Source of the DNA: Donghicola mangrovi
Lineage (GTDB): Bacteria; Pseudomonadota; Alphaproteobacteria; Rhodobacterales; Rhodobacteraceae
Reading direction: 5' to 3'
DNA length: 64,000 nt
Assembly: GCF_013377535.1 (NCBI RefSeq)
Contig: NZ_JABCJE010000011.1
Coordinates: 1 to 64,000, forward strand
Both the position numbers and the translations under genes were made by a program. Under the pieces are notes generated by a model. The model saw nothing but the letters and a program-made list of their open reading frames with translations, ran no database searches and was not told the origin of the DNA. Shown here one piece after another: positions 49,026 through 57,579 of the stretch. Within the stretch, counting starts at the first letter, position 1; the number at the start of each line of letters is the position of its first letter.

Positions 49026-49736
49026 CTACTGGGCCCCGCGCAGCAGGGACCGGTAGCGCTGCTGGCTACCTTTCAGGTGCTGGCGCATGGCGCTGCGGGC
49101 GGCTTCTTCGTCGCCATTCAGGATCGCGGTGACGATCGTGTCATGCTCGGCGTTAATCATATCCACATAGGTCTGCGGAAACGCCTGAGGCTCTGATGGG
49201 TCCAGCGCGCGGCGCGGGATGCTGTTCGGGCCAACCATCTGCAAAAACTCGCAGAATCGCGGGTTGTTGGTGGCCTCGGCGATCGCCAGATGCAACGCGA
49301 AATCCGCCTCGGACGAGGGTTCCTGCCGGGTGTTTTTGTCGGTGACGGTGCGCAACGCCTCGATGATGCGCTCCTCTTGCGAGGGGCTGCGGCGCTGTGC
49401 GGCCAGACCGGCGGCCTCGACCTCGACGGCGGTGCGCAGTTCCAGCAGTTCGATCATCGAAGACAGGCGCGCGTTGTCGATATTGGTAAAGGGCGCGGGC
49501 ACTTCTTCGGCGGGTTCCAGCACGTAAACGCCCGATCCCTGACGCGGTTCGACCAGCCCATCGGCGCGCAGGGCGGCAATCGCCTCTCGCACAACAGTGC
49601 GGCTGACGGCGTGTTCGCGGGTCAGCTGGGCTTCGCTGGGAAGGCGGTCGCCGGGCTTGTACTGGCCGGCTTCGATCTTGGTGCGCAGAACTTCGCGGAG
49701 GGTCGCGACCAGTGTTTTACGGGCAGGGGTGGGAAT
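49026..49736 (-). CDS. GntR-family FCD regulator with apparent AUU start
   Basis: This is a FadR-like repressor, probably of the uronate operon with which it converges. The winged helix (about 8-75) has YKPGDRLPSEAQLTREH, SRTVVREAIAALRADGLV and EPRQGSGVYV; the FCD effector domain (about 95-225) has metal-site residues in ADFALHLAIAEATNN and INAEHDTIVTAI. No ATG, GTG or TTG is in frame between the domain and a GTG 36 codons upstream, which has no SD. An ATT lies seven bases after a GGAG, giving 236 residues with start PTPARKTL, normal for the family. The start is therefore unusual, or the sequence has an error. Confidence 0.85.
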   Translation of the reverse strand: MPTPARKTLVATLREVLRTKIEAGQYKPGDRLPSEAQLTREHAVSRTVVREAIAALRADGLVEPRQGSGVYVLEPAEEVPAPFTNIDNARLSSMIELLELRTAVEVEAAGLAAQRRSPSQEERIIEALRTVTDKNTRQEPSSEADFALHLAIAEATNNPRFCEFLQMVGPNSIPRRALDPSEPQAFPQTYVDMINAEHDTIVTAILNGDEEAARSAMRQHLKGSQQRYRSLLRGAQ

Positions 49737-49955
49737 GGGATCGCTCCGTCTTGACGTGGGCCAGAGATTATCCTGATGGCCTGCCGCGTCAATCGCCCTG
49801 AAGTCGGGGGGTGAGCGGTTTTTCTGGTTTACATGTTCCCGCACAGGAAGCGCAAACCCCAATCCGCCGGACCAAAGGCGCAAAGTGCTGGTCCAAACGG
49901 AACCGGGCCCCATATTTTCGTGTTGATCCACCAAACGGACAAAGGGCGCGAACGG

Positions 49956-51203
49956 GTGCTGGGAAAATATTTGTGGAAACTGCGGCAGGTTCTCAAGGAA
50001 ATCTGGGTGCGGGTGTTGGCTTACGGGGCGGTTGCGGTTCTGGCTGCGATGGTGTCGCCGCGATTGGCGCCCTATGTCCCCCAGAACCTGCGGTTCGAGC
50101 CCGGTGACGGCGCGGTTGAACAAGTGCTCCAGATCATTGCGTCGTCGATGTTGGCGGTGACCACGTTCTCTTTGTCCATCGCAGTGCAGGCCTATTCGGC
50201 GGCGGCCACGTCGGCGACCCCTCGGGCGACGGCGCTGCTGCAACAGGACACCACCACCCAGAACGTGCTGTCGACATTCCTTGGGGCGTTTTTGTTCAGT
50301 CTGATGGGGATCATCGGGCTGGAAGCGGGCCTTTATGGCGATGACGGCAAATTCGTTCTGTTTGTTTCCACCATTCTGGTGGTCGGTGCGATCATTCTGG
50401 CGCTGCTGCGTTGGATCACCCACCTGATCAACTTTGGCCGGATGAGCGACACGCTGGCGCGGGTCGAGCAGGCGACCACGGATGCGCTGCTGGCGCGGCT
50501 GGATGATCCCTTTCTGGGGGCTACACCGCGCCGTGGGGCGATCCCGCCAGAGGCGCGGGCGCTTTATCCCGATCAGGTCGGCTATGTGCAGCACATCGAC
50601 ATCGCGGGTCTGCAAAAGCTGGCCGACAGTCTGGAATTGCAAATCTGGGTGGCCGAGACGCCGGGCAGTTTTGTGCATCCCGACATGCCCCTGATGTACG
50701 TGTCCGGCCCGCGACTGGAGGACGACCAAGAGGCCGACCTGCGCCACGGACTGACTATCGGGGCCGAGCGCAGCTTTGATCAGGACCCGCGCTTCGGTCT
50801 GGTGGTTCTGTCCGAGATCGCCTCGCGCGCGCTGTCCCCTGCGGTGAACGATCCGGGGACGGCCATCGACGTGATCTCGCGGCAGGCGCGGGTGCTGTCC
50901 TTGTGGACCCCCAAAGACCCCGAAGTGCCCCCCAGCCCGCGCATCCACATGCCCCCCATCGCCGGCGAGGACCTGATCGACGACTCCTTTCACGCGCTGG
51001 CCCGCGACGGCGCGGCCTTTGTCGAAGTGCAGATTAGGCTGCATCAGGCGCTGAACGCCTTGGCCGCGACGAACGCCGATGAATTCAGCCAACCCGCCGA
51101 GGCTCTGGCCGCCCTAGCCATGACCCGAGCCACCGGAGCGGGCATGTGCGACGAAGACCTGAGCCGACTTCACCGACACGCCCGACTGGCCCGCCGTGAA
51201 TGA
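49956..51203 (+). CDS. DUF2254-family predicted membrane protein
   Basis: This matches the DUF2254 family of predicted membrane proteins of unknown function. Four hydrophobic segments fall in the first half (around GAVAVLAAMV, SSMLAVTTFSLSIAVQAYS, TFLGAFLFSLMGIIGLEAG and VLFVSTILVVGAIILALL). A soluble C-terminal half follows with the conserved VLSEIASRALSPAVNDPGTA. The start is uncertain: GTG 49956 gives 415 residues and begins near the typical amphipathic leader, while ATG 49833 would add a Lys- and Pro-rich extension. It is divergent from the GntR gene and precedes the phytochrome cassette; no functional link is evident. Confidence 0.8.
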   Translation: MLGKYLWKLRQVLKEIWVRVLAYGAVAVLAAMVSPRLAPYVPQNLRFEPGDGAVEQVLQIIASSMLAVTTFSLSIAVQAYSAAATSATPRATALLQQDTTTQNVLSTFLGAFLFSLMGIIGLEAGLYGDDGKFVLFVSTILVVGAIILALLRWITHLINFGRMSDTLARVEQATTDALLARLDDPFLGATPRRGAIPPEARALYPDQVGYVQHIDIAGLQKLADSLELQIWVAETPGSFVHPDMPLMYVSGPRLEDDQEADLRHGLTIGAERSFDQDPRFGLVVLSEIASRALSPAVNDPGTAIDVISRQARVLSLWTPKDPEVPPSPRIHMPPIAGEDLIDDSFHALARDGAAFVEVQIRLHQALNALAATNADEFSQPAEALAALAMTRATGAGMCDEDLSRLHRHARLARRE

Positions 51204-51321
51204 AAGACAGACGGCCACAATTTTTCTGGTCCACTGCGATTTTTTTGTGGAACCAAAGTGAACCGAGCGGATTTCTTGGTAGAAGGGGCACGGGCCCTTT
51301 GTCGTGGGTGGAGCTAAGTTT

Positions 51322-51921
51322 TTGAACCAAAATCCGAATTGGCAGCAAGCTCGTCAGAGCGCGCAATCCGTCGCCCCTAATAATCTGCTGGCGCGATTGC
51401 GGGCAGACACGCGCGGTGCCCACGAAGCACTGGATCAGGCCTTTGCGCCGTTTCAGGCGGACCCCGCTGCACATCTTCGGTCATTCTTGGCGGCGCAGAT
51501 GGCTGGCCTGACGGCTCTGTCCAGTTCCGCAAAGCTTCCCCACAATCCGGCGTCGCTGTCGCTGCTGTCCGAAATGCTGGACCGACTGGCGCAAGACTGC
51601 CAGCAGATGGCGATCCCCGTGCCCGTTGTGCGCCCCCGTTCTGGGCTGCATCCCTTGGCCGTGGCCTATCTGGTGATCGGCTCCAGACTGGGGACAGAGG
51701 TGCTGCGCCGCACTCTGGTCGCCTCCGGCACCGAGCGTATCCCCCTATATTTTGCCCCGCAGGACTACAAAGTCGCCTGGCAGGGCCTATGCGCCGAGCT
51801 CTCCGCCCAATCTGCGGCGGGGGCCTTGGCAGATGACGTATGTGATGGTGTTATTGCCGGGTTCGAACTGTTCCACAGTGCGGCGCGACTGACCCGTGAG
51901 ACTACAGGAAAACTAGCGTGA
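51322..51921 (+). CDS. bphO: Biliverdin-producing heme oxygenase
   Basis: BphO cleaves heme to biliverdin IX-alpha, the chromophore of the phytochrome encoded next. The proximal heme ligand His is in RADTRGAHEALDQAF. The distal helix region has GLHPLAVAYLVIGSRLGTEVLRR, matching the Gly-rich distal segment of bacterial heme oxygenases, and PLYFAP follows. A TTG at 51322 has GGAG eight bases upstream and was chosen (199 residues); an in-frame GTG at 51304 lacks an SD. It overlaps bphP by four bases. Confidence 0.9.
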   Translation: MNQNPNWQQARQSAQSVAPNNLLARLRADTRGAHEALDQAFAPFQADPAAHLRSFLAAQMAGLTALSSSAKLPHNPASLSLLSEMLDRLAQDCQQMAIPVPVVRPRSGLHPLAVAYLVIGSRLGTEVLRRTLVASGTERIPLYFAPQDYKVAWQGLCAELSAQSAAGALADDVCDGVIAGFELFHSAARLTRETTGKLA

Positions 51922-54485
51922 GTGACCCGCAACCCATCGTGACCCCTGACACTCAGGTGGACCTGACGACCTGCGACCGAGAGCCGATCCACATTCTTGG
52001 CCGTGTGCAATCTTACGGGGCGCTGATCGCGGTGTCCTCGGACTGGATCATCCAGCACGTTTCCGAAAACATTCAGCCGTTTCTAGGCCAGCCTGCGGCC
52101 GATCTGGTGGGGCAACCCTTGGACGATGTACTGCCGCGCAACACGATCACGCGCCTTCGGGCCAAGATGATCGAAGGGCGCGACGCCGTGAACCGTCTGT
52201 TCGGTGTGCGTCTGCTGGACCCCTTGGCCCGCTACGACATGTCGATCCACAACAGCGGCCGCCATCTGGTGATCGAGTTCGAACCCAAGGACCGCTCCCG
52301 CATCGAAGAGGACACCCTGTCCGACGTCTATCCCCTGATCCAGCGCATCCGCGGGGCAGGGAGCCTGGCCCGCTGCACTGCCGAGGCTGCGCGTGCCATG
52401 CGCGCTCTGTCGGGGTTCGACAGTGTGATGGTCTACCAGTTCCAGCCCGACGGGTCCGGCTCGGTGGTGGCCGAGGACAAGCGCGGCGATCTGCCCAGTT
52501 ATAACGGCCTGCGCTTTCCGGCCTCTGACATTCCGGTGCAGGCGCGGGCGCTGTACAAACGCAACCTGCTGCGTCTGATCGCCGATGTGAATGATCCGGG
52601 CGCGGCGCTGGTCCCTCAAGTCTCGCCCGAGGGCAAGCCCTTGGACCTGTCCCTGTCGGTTACACGGGCGGTGTCGCCGATCCACATCGAATACCTGCGC
52701 AACATGGGGGTCGAGGCCTCGATGTCCGTGTCGATCATGCGCAACGGGGAACTGTGGGGCCTGTTCGCCTGCCACCACCGTAGCCCCCGCTATCTGGAGT
52801 TCGAGCGCCGCACTGCGATCGAACTGTTTGCGCACCTGTTCTCCTACGAACTCAGCCATCTCGAGGAACAGCAGCGCGCCCGCGCCCAAGAGGACATGTC
52901 CCGCCTGCAAACCCGCCTGATGGCCCTGATGGCCGAAGGGGACCGTCTGTCGGACAGTCTGATGAAGGTGTCCGGCGATCTCAAAGAGGTCATCCCCCAT
53001 GACGGGATGGTTCTGTATGCCGAAGGGAAGTTCCATGCCATTGGCGCCGCCCCCACCGCCGAAGAATTCGTGGGCCTGTCGCGGTTCCTGAACACCACGG
53101 CGGCTTCGGGCGTCTTTGTGACCGACAGCATCGGGGCCCAATATGCCCCCGCCGCCGATTGTGTGGACCGTTTCGCAGGCCTCATGGCGATCCCGATTTC
53201 GCGCCGCCCGCGCGACTATCTGGTACTCTTCCGCCGAGAGATTGCGACCGCCGTGACTTGGGCCGGTGATCCCACCAAACCCGTCACCCCCGGTCCGAAC
53301 GGCCTGCGCCTGACCCCGCGCAAAAGCTTTGAGGCATGGCGCGAGATCGTCGCCGGTCATTGCGCCCCATGGAGCAAGCATTCGCGCCACTCGGCTGAAC
53401 TGCTCCGGGTTCTTCTGCTGGAAATTTTCCTCAAGATCACCGACGCCGCCGCCGAAGAGCGCAAACGCGCCGCCGAGCAGCAGGAACTGCTGATCTCGGA
53501 ACTCAATCACCGCGTGCGCAACATCCTGAACCTGATGCGCGGCCTGATCAAACAAAGCCGTCAGGAACGCGACACGGTTGGCGACTTCTCGTTACGGCTC
53601 GATGGGCGCATCCAGTCCTTGGCCCGCGCCCATGACCAGCTGACCGAGGACGACTGGGCCTATGCCTCGCTCAAGGATCTGATCTTCCTTGAACTGGCCG
53701 CCTATGTCGACAAGAACACTGATCGGGTCGAGATGCTGGGGGCCGACGTCCAGATTTCCCCCAAGGCGTTCACCAACCTTGCGCTGGTCATGCACGAGCT
53801 GGTCACCAACTCGGTCAAATACGGTGCACTGGGTCAAGAGGCTGGCCGCGTGATTATCGCGCTGGGCCAAGACACCAGCGGCAGCCTGACCATCGACTGG
53901 CGCGAACGGGGCGGCCCGCCTGTGACCCCGCCCAAGCGCAGGGGATTCGGCACCGCCATCATCGAACGCTTTGTCCCGTTCGAGCTGCAGGGCGAGGCCG
54001 AAATCCACTACAAGATGACCGGCGTCGAGGCGCGTTTTGTCATACCTTCGTCCCATGTGGACTTCACCGAGAAAGAGCACGAGATGCCCGATGCCCCCGA
54101 AATCGAGTCAGGTCCGGTGGTCCTGAGCGGGGTCGCGCTGGTGCTTGAGGACACGATGATCATCGCGATGGACGCGGCCGATATTCTGACTGAGATGGGC
54201 GCAAGCGATGTGCGTATTGCCTCGAATGTGGGGGACGCTCTTCGGGAAATCGACGCAAATACGCTAGAAATTGCGGTGCTCGATGTGAACCTCGGGTCCG
54301 AGCAATCTCTGCCCGTTGCAGAGAAATTGTACAAATTGGGCGTACCTTTTATCGTGGCCACCGGCTATGGCGAGCGCGAAGATCTGGCGGGCCTGTATCC
54401 CCCCTGTCCATTCGTGCGCAAACCCTTCTCGAACGAAACACTCGCATCAGCAATTTCGAATGCATTCCAAGGTGTTAGAAAGTGA
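51918..54485 (+). CDS. bphP: Bacteriophytochrome HWE histidine kinase with C-terminal receiver
   Basis: This red/far-red light sensor kinase has the PAS-GAF-PHY photosensory core. The biliverdin-binding Cys is Cys19 (TTCDREPIHILGRVQSYG), the GAF DIP motif lies at 204-206 (PASDIPVQA) and the PHY tongue motif PRKSF at 467-471. The output is an HWE/HisKA_2-type kinase: phosphoacceptor His531 in ELNHRVRNILN, N-box MHELVTNSVKYG and the WRERGGPP motif. A fused receiver domain (about 735-855) has phosphoacceptor Asp789 and Lys835. The whole is 855 residues. It is translated together with bphO and is followed by a PAS protein. Confidence 0.95.
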   Translation: MSDPQPIVTPDTQVDLTTCDREPIHILGRVQSYGALIAVSSDWIIQHVSENIQPFLGQPAADLVGQPLDDVLPRNTITRLRAKMIEGRDAVNRLFGVRLLDPLARYDMSIHNSGRHLVIEFEPKDRSRIEEDTLSDVYPLIQRIRGAGSLARCTAEAARAMRALSGFDSVMVYQFQPDGSGSVVAEDKRGDLPSYNGLRFPASDIPVQARALYKRNLLRLIADVNDPGAALVPQVSPEGKPLDLSLSVTRAVSPIHIEYLRNMGVEASMSVSIMRNGELWGLFACHHRSPRYLEFERRTAIELFAHLFSYELSHLEEQQRARAQEDMSRLQTRLMALMAEGDRLSDSLMKVSGDLKEVIPHDGMVLYAEGKFHAIGAAPTAEEFVGLSRFLNTTAASGVFVTDSIGAQYAPAADCVDRFAGLMAIPISRRPRDYLVLFRREIATAVTWAGDPTKPVTPGPNGLRLTPRKSFEAWREIVAGHCAPWSKHSRHSAELLRVLLLEIFLKITDAAAEERKRAAEQQELLISELNHRVRNILNLMRGLIKQSRQERDTVGDFSLRLDGRIQSLARAHDQLTEDDWAYASLKDLIFLELAAYVDKNTDRVEMLGADVQISPKAFTNLALVMHELVTNSVKYGALGQEAGRVIIALGQDTSGSLTIDWRERGGPPVTPPKRRGFGTAIIERFVPFELQGEAEIHYKMTGVEARFVIPSSHVDFTEKEHEMPDAPEIESGPVVLSGVALVLEDTMIIAMDAADILTEMGASDVRIASNVGDALREIDANTLEIAVLDVNLGSEQSLPVAEKLYKLGVPFIVATGYGEREDLAGLYPPCPFVRKPFSNETLASAISNAFQGVRK

Positions 54486-54516
54486 TTTCTTTTTAGAGCC
54501 GTTAGTATATAAGCTT

Positions 54517-54542
54517 GGCCCATTCGACAGTTCGAGTGGGCC
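54517..54542 (+). promoter_or_regulatory. Eleven-pair hairpin directly before the PAS gene start
   Basis: GGCCCATTCGA pairs with TCGAGTGGGCC around CAGT, with one G-T wobble. It ends four bases before the ATG at 54547 and covers the region where an SD would lie. There is no T run, so it is not an intrinsic terminator. It may limit translation of the third gene. Confidence 0.5.
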
Positions 54543-54546
54543 GAGC

Positions 54547-55200
54547 ATGAATATTTTCCTTGGTGATCTGCAGATCGATCCGGCAGCGATGGGTAAGGTT
54601 CTTGGAACCGTGGCCGAGCGCGCCGACTTGTGCGTCAAAGTTCTGGACCGCGAAGGGGTGATCCGCGCGGTCAACGACCGTGGTTTGGCCTTGCTGCAAG
54701 TCCAGAAAGAACAGTTCTGCGGCCGTGTCTGGACCGACCTGTGGGACGGCACCGGCCAAGAGCGTGCTCTGGATGCCATTTCACAGGGTTTCTCGGGGAA
54801 TCGCGCGTCCTTTTCCGGCACTTTCCGGACCGGTGACGGCATCCTGCGTACTTGGGTAGTCGAAGTGGTGCCGCTGGATCATTCCGGCCCCGATGTGGCG
54901 TCGCTACTGGTGATCTCGGCGGATGTGACGGCCCGCGCCATTCCGGTGGATCAGGATCTGTCCAAGAAAGACGCGATCGAGGCCCTGATCGCTGCCAACA
55001 AATCCATGCTGCACAACCTGAACAACGTGGTCAGTTCGACCGCCGGTGCGGCGCGCATTCTGTCGCGCAATCCGAACGCGGACAGGATCGACCAGTTGTC
55101 CAAGCATCTGCACGATTGCAGCGTCCGCTGCCACGAGGCTATCGGCAACCTTCAGAGCGCGCTGGACGCTCTGGAAGGGAACACCAACACCTCGAACTAA
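54547..55200 (+). CDS. PAS-domain protein with HNLNN helical segment, phytochrome partner
   Basis: I do not recognise a named family. The 217-residue protein has a PAS domain (about 15-130, LCVKVLDREGVIRAVNDRGLALL, ending VISADVTARA). A helical C-terminal part (about 138-210) contains MLHNLNNVVSSTAGAARIL. The HNLNN block resembles the phosphoacceptor helix of a histidine kinase (His156), yet no ATPase domain follows. It could act as a phosphotransfer or dimerisation partner of the BphP kinase and receiver. It follows bphP by 61 bases and is preceded by a hairpin. No strong SD is visible. Confidence 0.75.
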   Translation: MNIFLGDLQIDPAAMGKVLGTVAERADLCVKVLDREGVIRAVNDRGLALLQVQKEQFCGRVWTDLWDGTGQERALDAISQGFSGNRASFSGTFRTGDGILRTWVVEVVPLDHSGPDVASLLVISADVTARAIPVDQDLSKKDAIEALIAANKSMLHNLNNVVSSTAGAARILSRNPNADRIDQLSKHLHDCSVRCHEAIGNLQSALDALEGNTNTSN

Positions 55201-55218
55201 GGGGCAGGGCAGGGGCGA

Positions 55219-55872
55219 TTACGCCCCCGCCAAAGTCTCTTCGACCAGTTCCACGAAATCGCTATAGCTGTCGAACCGTGCGGTCTGCGGAATGCTGGCC
55301 ACGTCGGTCTTGTGATAGCCTTGGGTGAATAGCAGGAACGGAACGCCCGCGTTTTGAGCGGTTTCTGCGTCCACTTCGCTGTCGCCCACATACACCACCG
55401 GACCGTTGCCAAGCTGATCCAATGCGGCGTGCAGCATGGCCGGATCGGGCTTGTGCACGGGCAGGCTGTCGCCGCCGATGACCACGTCGAACAGGCGGGT
55501 CATGTCCAGATGGGCCAGAACCGATTGGGTCGGCTTGAAGGGTTTGTTGGTGCAAATGCCCAGACGGTGCCCCTTGGCCTTCAGCGCCTCGAGCGCGGGG
55601 ATGGCGCCTGCGTAAATCTCGGTCAGTTCGACCGCGCTGACATACCCGATTTTAAAGGCCGTCAGCAGACGGTCCTGTTCGCTGTCGGGAATGTCCCGCG
55701 CTGCCCGCATTCGCGCCACAAAGGTGGGCGCCCCATTGCCGATGAACTTGCGGGTCTGTTCCAAGGTGATGGGCTGCTGCCCCTCGGCCCCCAGAACGCC
55801 GTTGGCCACAGCCTGAATGTCCGGGGCGCTGTCGATCAGCGTCCCGTCCAGATCAAAGACGATGCGCGCCAT
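55219..55872 (-). CDS. gph: Phosphoglycolate phosphatase, HAD family
   Basis: This HAD hydrolase dephosphorylates 2-phosphoglycolate. It has the nucleophile motif VFDLDGTLIDSAPDI, motif II Thr in GICTNKPFKP, motif III Lys in VHKPDPAML and motif IV GDSEVDAETAQNAG. The helical cap lies about 15-80. At 217 residues it is normal. The ATG at 55872 sits one base after the rpe stop, so rpe and gph form an operon; this pairing is common in alphaproteobacteria and other bacteria. Confidence 0.88.
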   Translation of the reverse strand: MARIVFDLDGTLIDSAPDIQAVANGVLGAEGQQPITLEQTRKFIGNGAPTFVARMRAARDIPDSEQDRLLTAFKIGYVSAVELTEIYAGAIPALEALKAKGHRLGICTNKPFKPTQSVLAHLDMTRLFDVVIGGDSLPVHKPDPAMLHAALDQLGNGPVVYVGDSEVDAETAQNAGVPFLLFTQGYHKTDVASIPQTARFDSYSDFVELVEETLAGA

Positions 55873-55873
55873 A

Positions 55874-56560
55874 TCAGAAAGCGCTTTGCGCTGCCGCGCG
55901 GATGTTGCGGATGTTTTCGCCGTAAACCTCGGGGTTGCTGACCGAACCGCCACGGAACACCGCAGAGCCCGCCACCAGAACGTCCGCGCCAGCACCGGCA
56001 ACCAAAGGCGCGGTGGTCGGATCAACGCCGCCGTCAATCTCGATATGGACGGGACGGTCGCCGATCATCTCGCGCAGTTTGCGGATCTTCGAGGTCATGT
56101 CGATGAACTTCTGCCCGCCAAAGCCAGGGTTCACGGTCATCACGCAGACCAGATCGGTCAGGTCCAACAGGTGCTCGATCGCATCCGCAGGGGTGCCGGG
56201 GTTCAGTGCCACGCCCGCTTTCATGCCTGCGCCGCGGATCGCTTGCAGGGTGCGGTGGATGTGAGGGCCTGCCTCGATATGGGCGGTCAGATAGTCGGCA
56301 CCGGCATCCGCATAGGCGTCGATATAGGCGTCAACGGGGCTGATCATCAGGTGCACGTCCATCACGGTTTTCACATGGGGACGGAAGGCTTTGACGGCGG
56401 GCGGGCCAAAGGTCAGGTTCGGCACAAAGTGGCCGTCCATAACGTCCACATGCACCCAGTCGGCGCCTTGCGCCTCGATGGCCTGAATTTCCTGCCCGAA
56501 ATTGGCGAAATCCGCCGACAGGATCGACGGTGCGATCTTGATAGACCGGTCAAAGCTCAT
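55874..56560 (-). CDS. rpe: Ribulose-phosphate 3-epimerase
   Basis: Rpe interconverts ribulose 5-phosphate and xylulose 5-phosphate. The TIM barrel has IAPSILSADFANFG, the metal-site HVDVMDGHFVPNLTFGP, DVHLMI and VNPGFGGQKFI motifs and the catalytic Asp in HIEIDGGVD. At 228 residues it is normal. The ATG at 56560 follows GGAGACGCC; the frame is open upstream but without family similarity. It supplies the same pentose phosphate pool used by the tkt-tal genes elsewhere in the window. Confidence 0.95.
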   Translation of the reverse strand: MSFDRSIKIAPSILSADFANFGQEIQAIEAQGADWVHVDVMDGHFVPNLTFGPPAVKAFRPHVKTVMDVHLMISPVDAYIDAYADAGADYLTAHIEAGPHIHRTLQAIRGAGMKAGVALNPGTPADAIEHLLDLTDLVCVMTVNPGFGGQKFIDMTSKIRKLREMIGDRPVHIEIDGGVDPTTAPLVAGAGADVLVAGSAVFRGGSVSNPEVYGENIRNIRAAAQSAF

Positions 56561-56785
56561 TTGGCGTCTCCTTGGATGCGCAGGCGGTGCTGCGCCAATG
56601 CTGTCGCGGACGGGTCTAGCGTATTTGCCAAACCTTCGCAGCGGCAAAATTGCGTTCTGATTGGCAAGCGGGGCTAAATGGTGTGCTTAATTTTTGGGCG
56701 GCGCCCCCGTGAATGGGGAATTTTTGCGCGTGATTTCATTGAGGTGTCATCCCCCGCCCTAGATAGTTGCCCATAGGAGGCCCGA

Positions 56786-57562
56786 ATGAAGACCCCGCCA
56801 CTGATTGTTTTTACCGATTTGGACGGAACGCTGCTGGATCACGCGACCTATGACTGGTCGCCCGCCGCGCCGGTTTTACAAGACCTGATCCAGAACGATA
56901 TTCCCGTGATCCTGACCAGTTCCAAAACGGCACCGGAAATCGCCGATTTGCGCAGTGCGATGGGGCTCGATGCCTATCCGGCGATTTGCGAGAACGGCGC
57001 AGGGGTGATGCCTGCGGGGCAGGGGGCGATGCCCGAGCGCGATGCCTATTGGCGGTTGCGAGAGGCGCTGGATTCCCTGCCGACTGCCCTGCGTGCGCCC
57101 TATCGGGGCTTCGGGGATATGGATGTGGAGCATGTGGCCAGCAGCACCGGCCTGCCGCTGGAGGATGCCGCCAAGGCGGCGACCCGCGCCTTTTCCGAAC
57201 CCGGCCTGTGGTCGGGCGATGATCAGGGACGCGCGGATTTCATCGCGGCGATGGCCGAGCGCGGGGTCCACGCGCGGGATGGCGGACGGTTCCTGACCCT
57301 TGGCTGGGGACGCCGCAAATCTGACGCTATGGCCGAGGTTCTGGCCCAATACGGCAATCCCCCCAGCATCGCCCTTGGCGACGCGCCCAACGACATCGAA
57401 ATGATCGAGGCCGCGACCCAAGGCGTCATCATCCCCAATCCCCATCGCGACCCGCTGCCCCCGCTCAAGGGCGAGGGAGATGGACACATTCTCAGGGAAC
57501 AAATGCCCGCGCCGAACGGTTGGGCGAATGCGGTCAGCACGCTCATGCGCCGCTATATTTAA
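56786..57562 (+). CDS. Glucosyl-/mannosyl-3-phosphoglycerate phosphatase
   Basis: This HAD class IIB phosphatase removes the phosphate from glucosyl- or mannosyl-3-phosphoglycerate, finishing synthesis of the compatible solute glucosyl- or mannosylglycerate. Motifs are FTDLDGTLLD, TSSKTAPEI, the Lys in GRRKSDAM and the metal loop ALGDAPNDIEM. At 258 residues it fits MpgP. It lies 17 bases upstream of the synthase gene. Because the partner looks like GpgS, glucosyl-3-phosphoglycerate is the likelier substrate. SD AGGAGG precedes the ATG. Confidence 0.88.
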   Translation: MKTPPLIVFTDLDGTLLDHATYDWSPAAPVLQDLIQNDIPVILTSSKTAPEIADLRSAMGLDAYPAICENGAGVMPAGQGAMPERDAYWRLREALDSLPTALRAPYRGFGDMDVEHVASSTGLPLEDAAKAATRAFSEPGLWSGDDQGRADFIAAMAERGVHARDGGRFLTLGWGRRKSDAMAEVLAQYGNPPSIALGDAPNDIEMIEAATQGVIIPNPHRDPLPPLKGEGDGHILREQMPAPNGWANAVSTLMRRYI

Positions 57563-57579
57563 GAAAAAGGATCAACACC

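Noticed and set aside
49737-51092. Upstream extension of the GntR frame into the DUF2254 region
   Set aside because: The extension is antisense to the DUF2254 gene, has no similarity to GntR proteins and would more than double a normal-length regulator.
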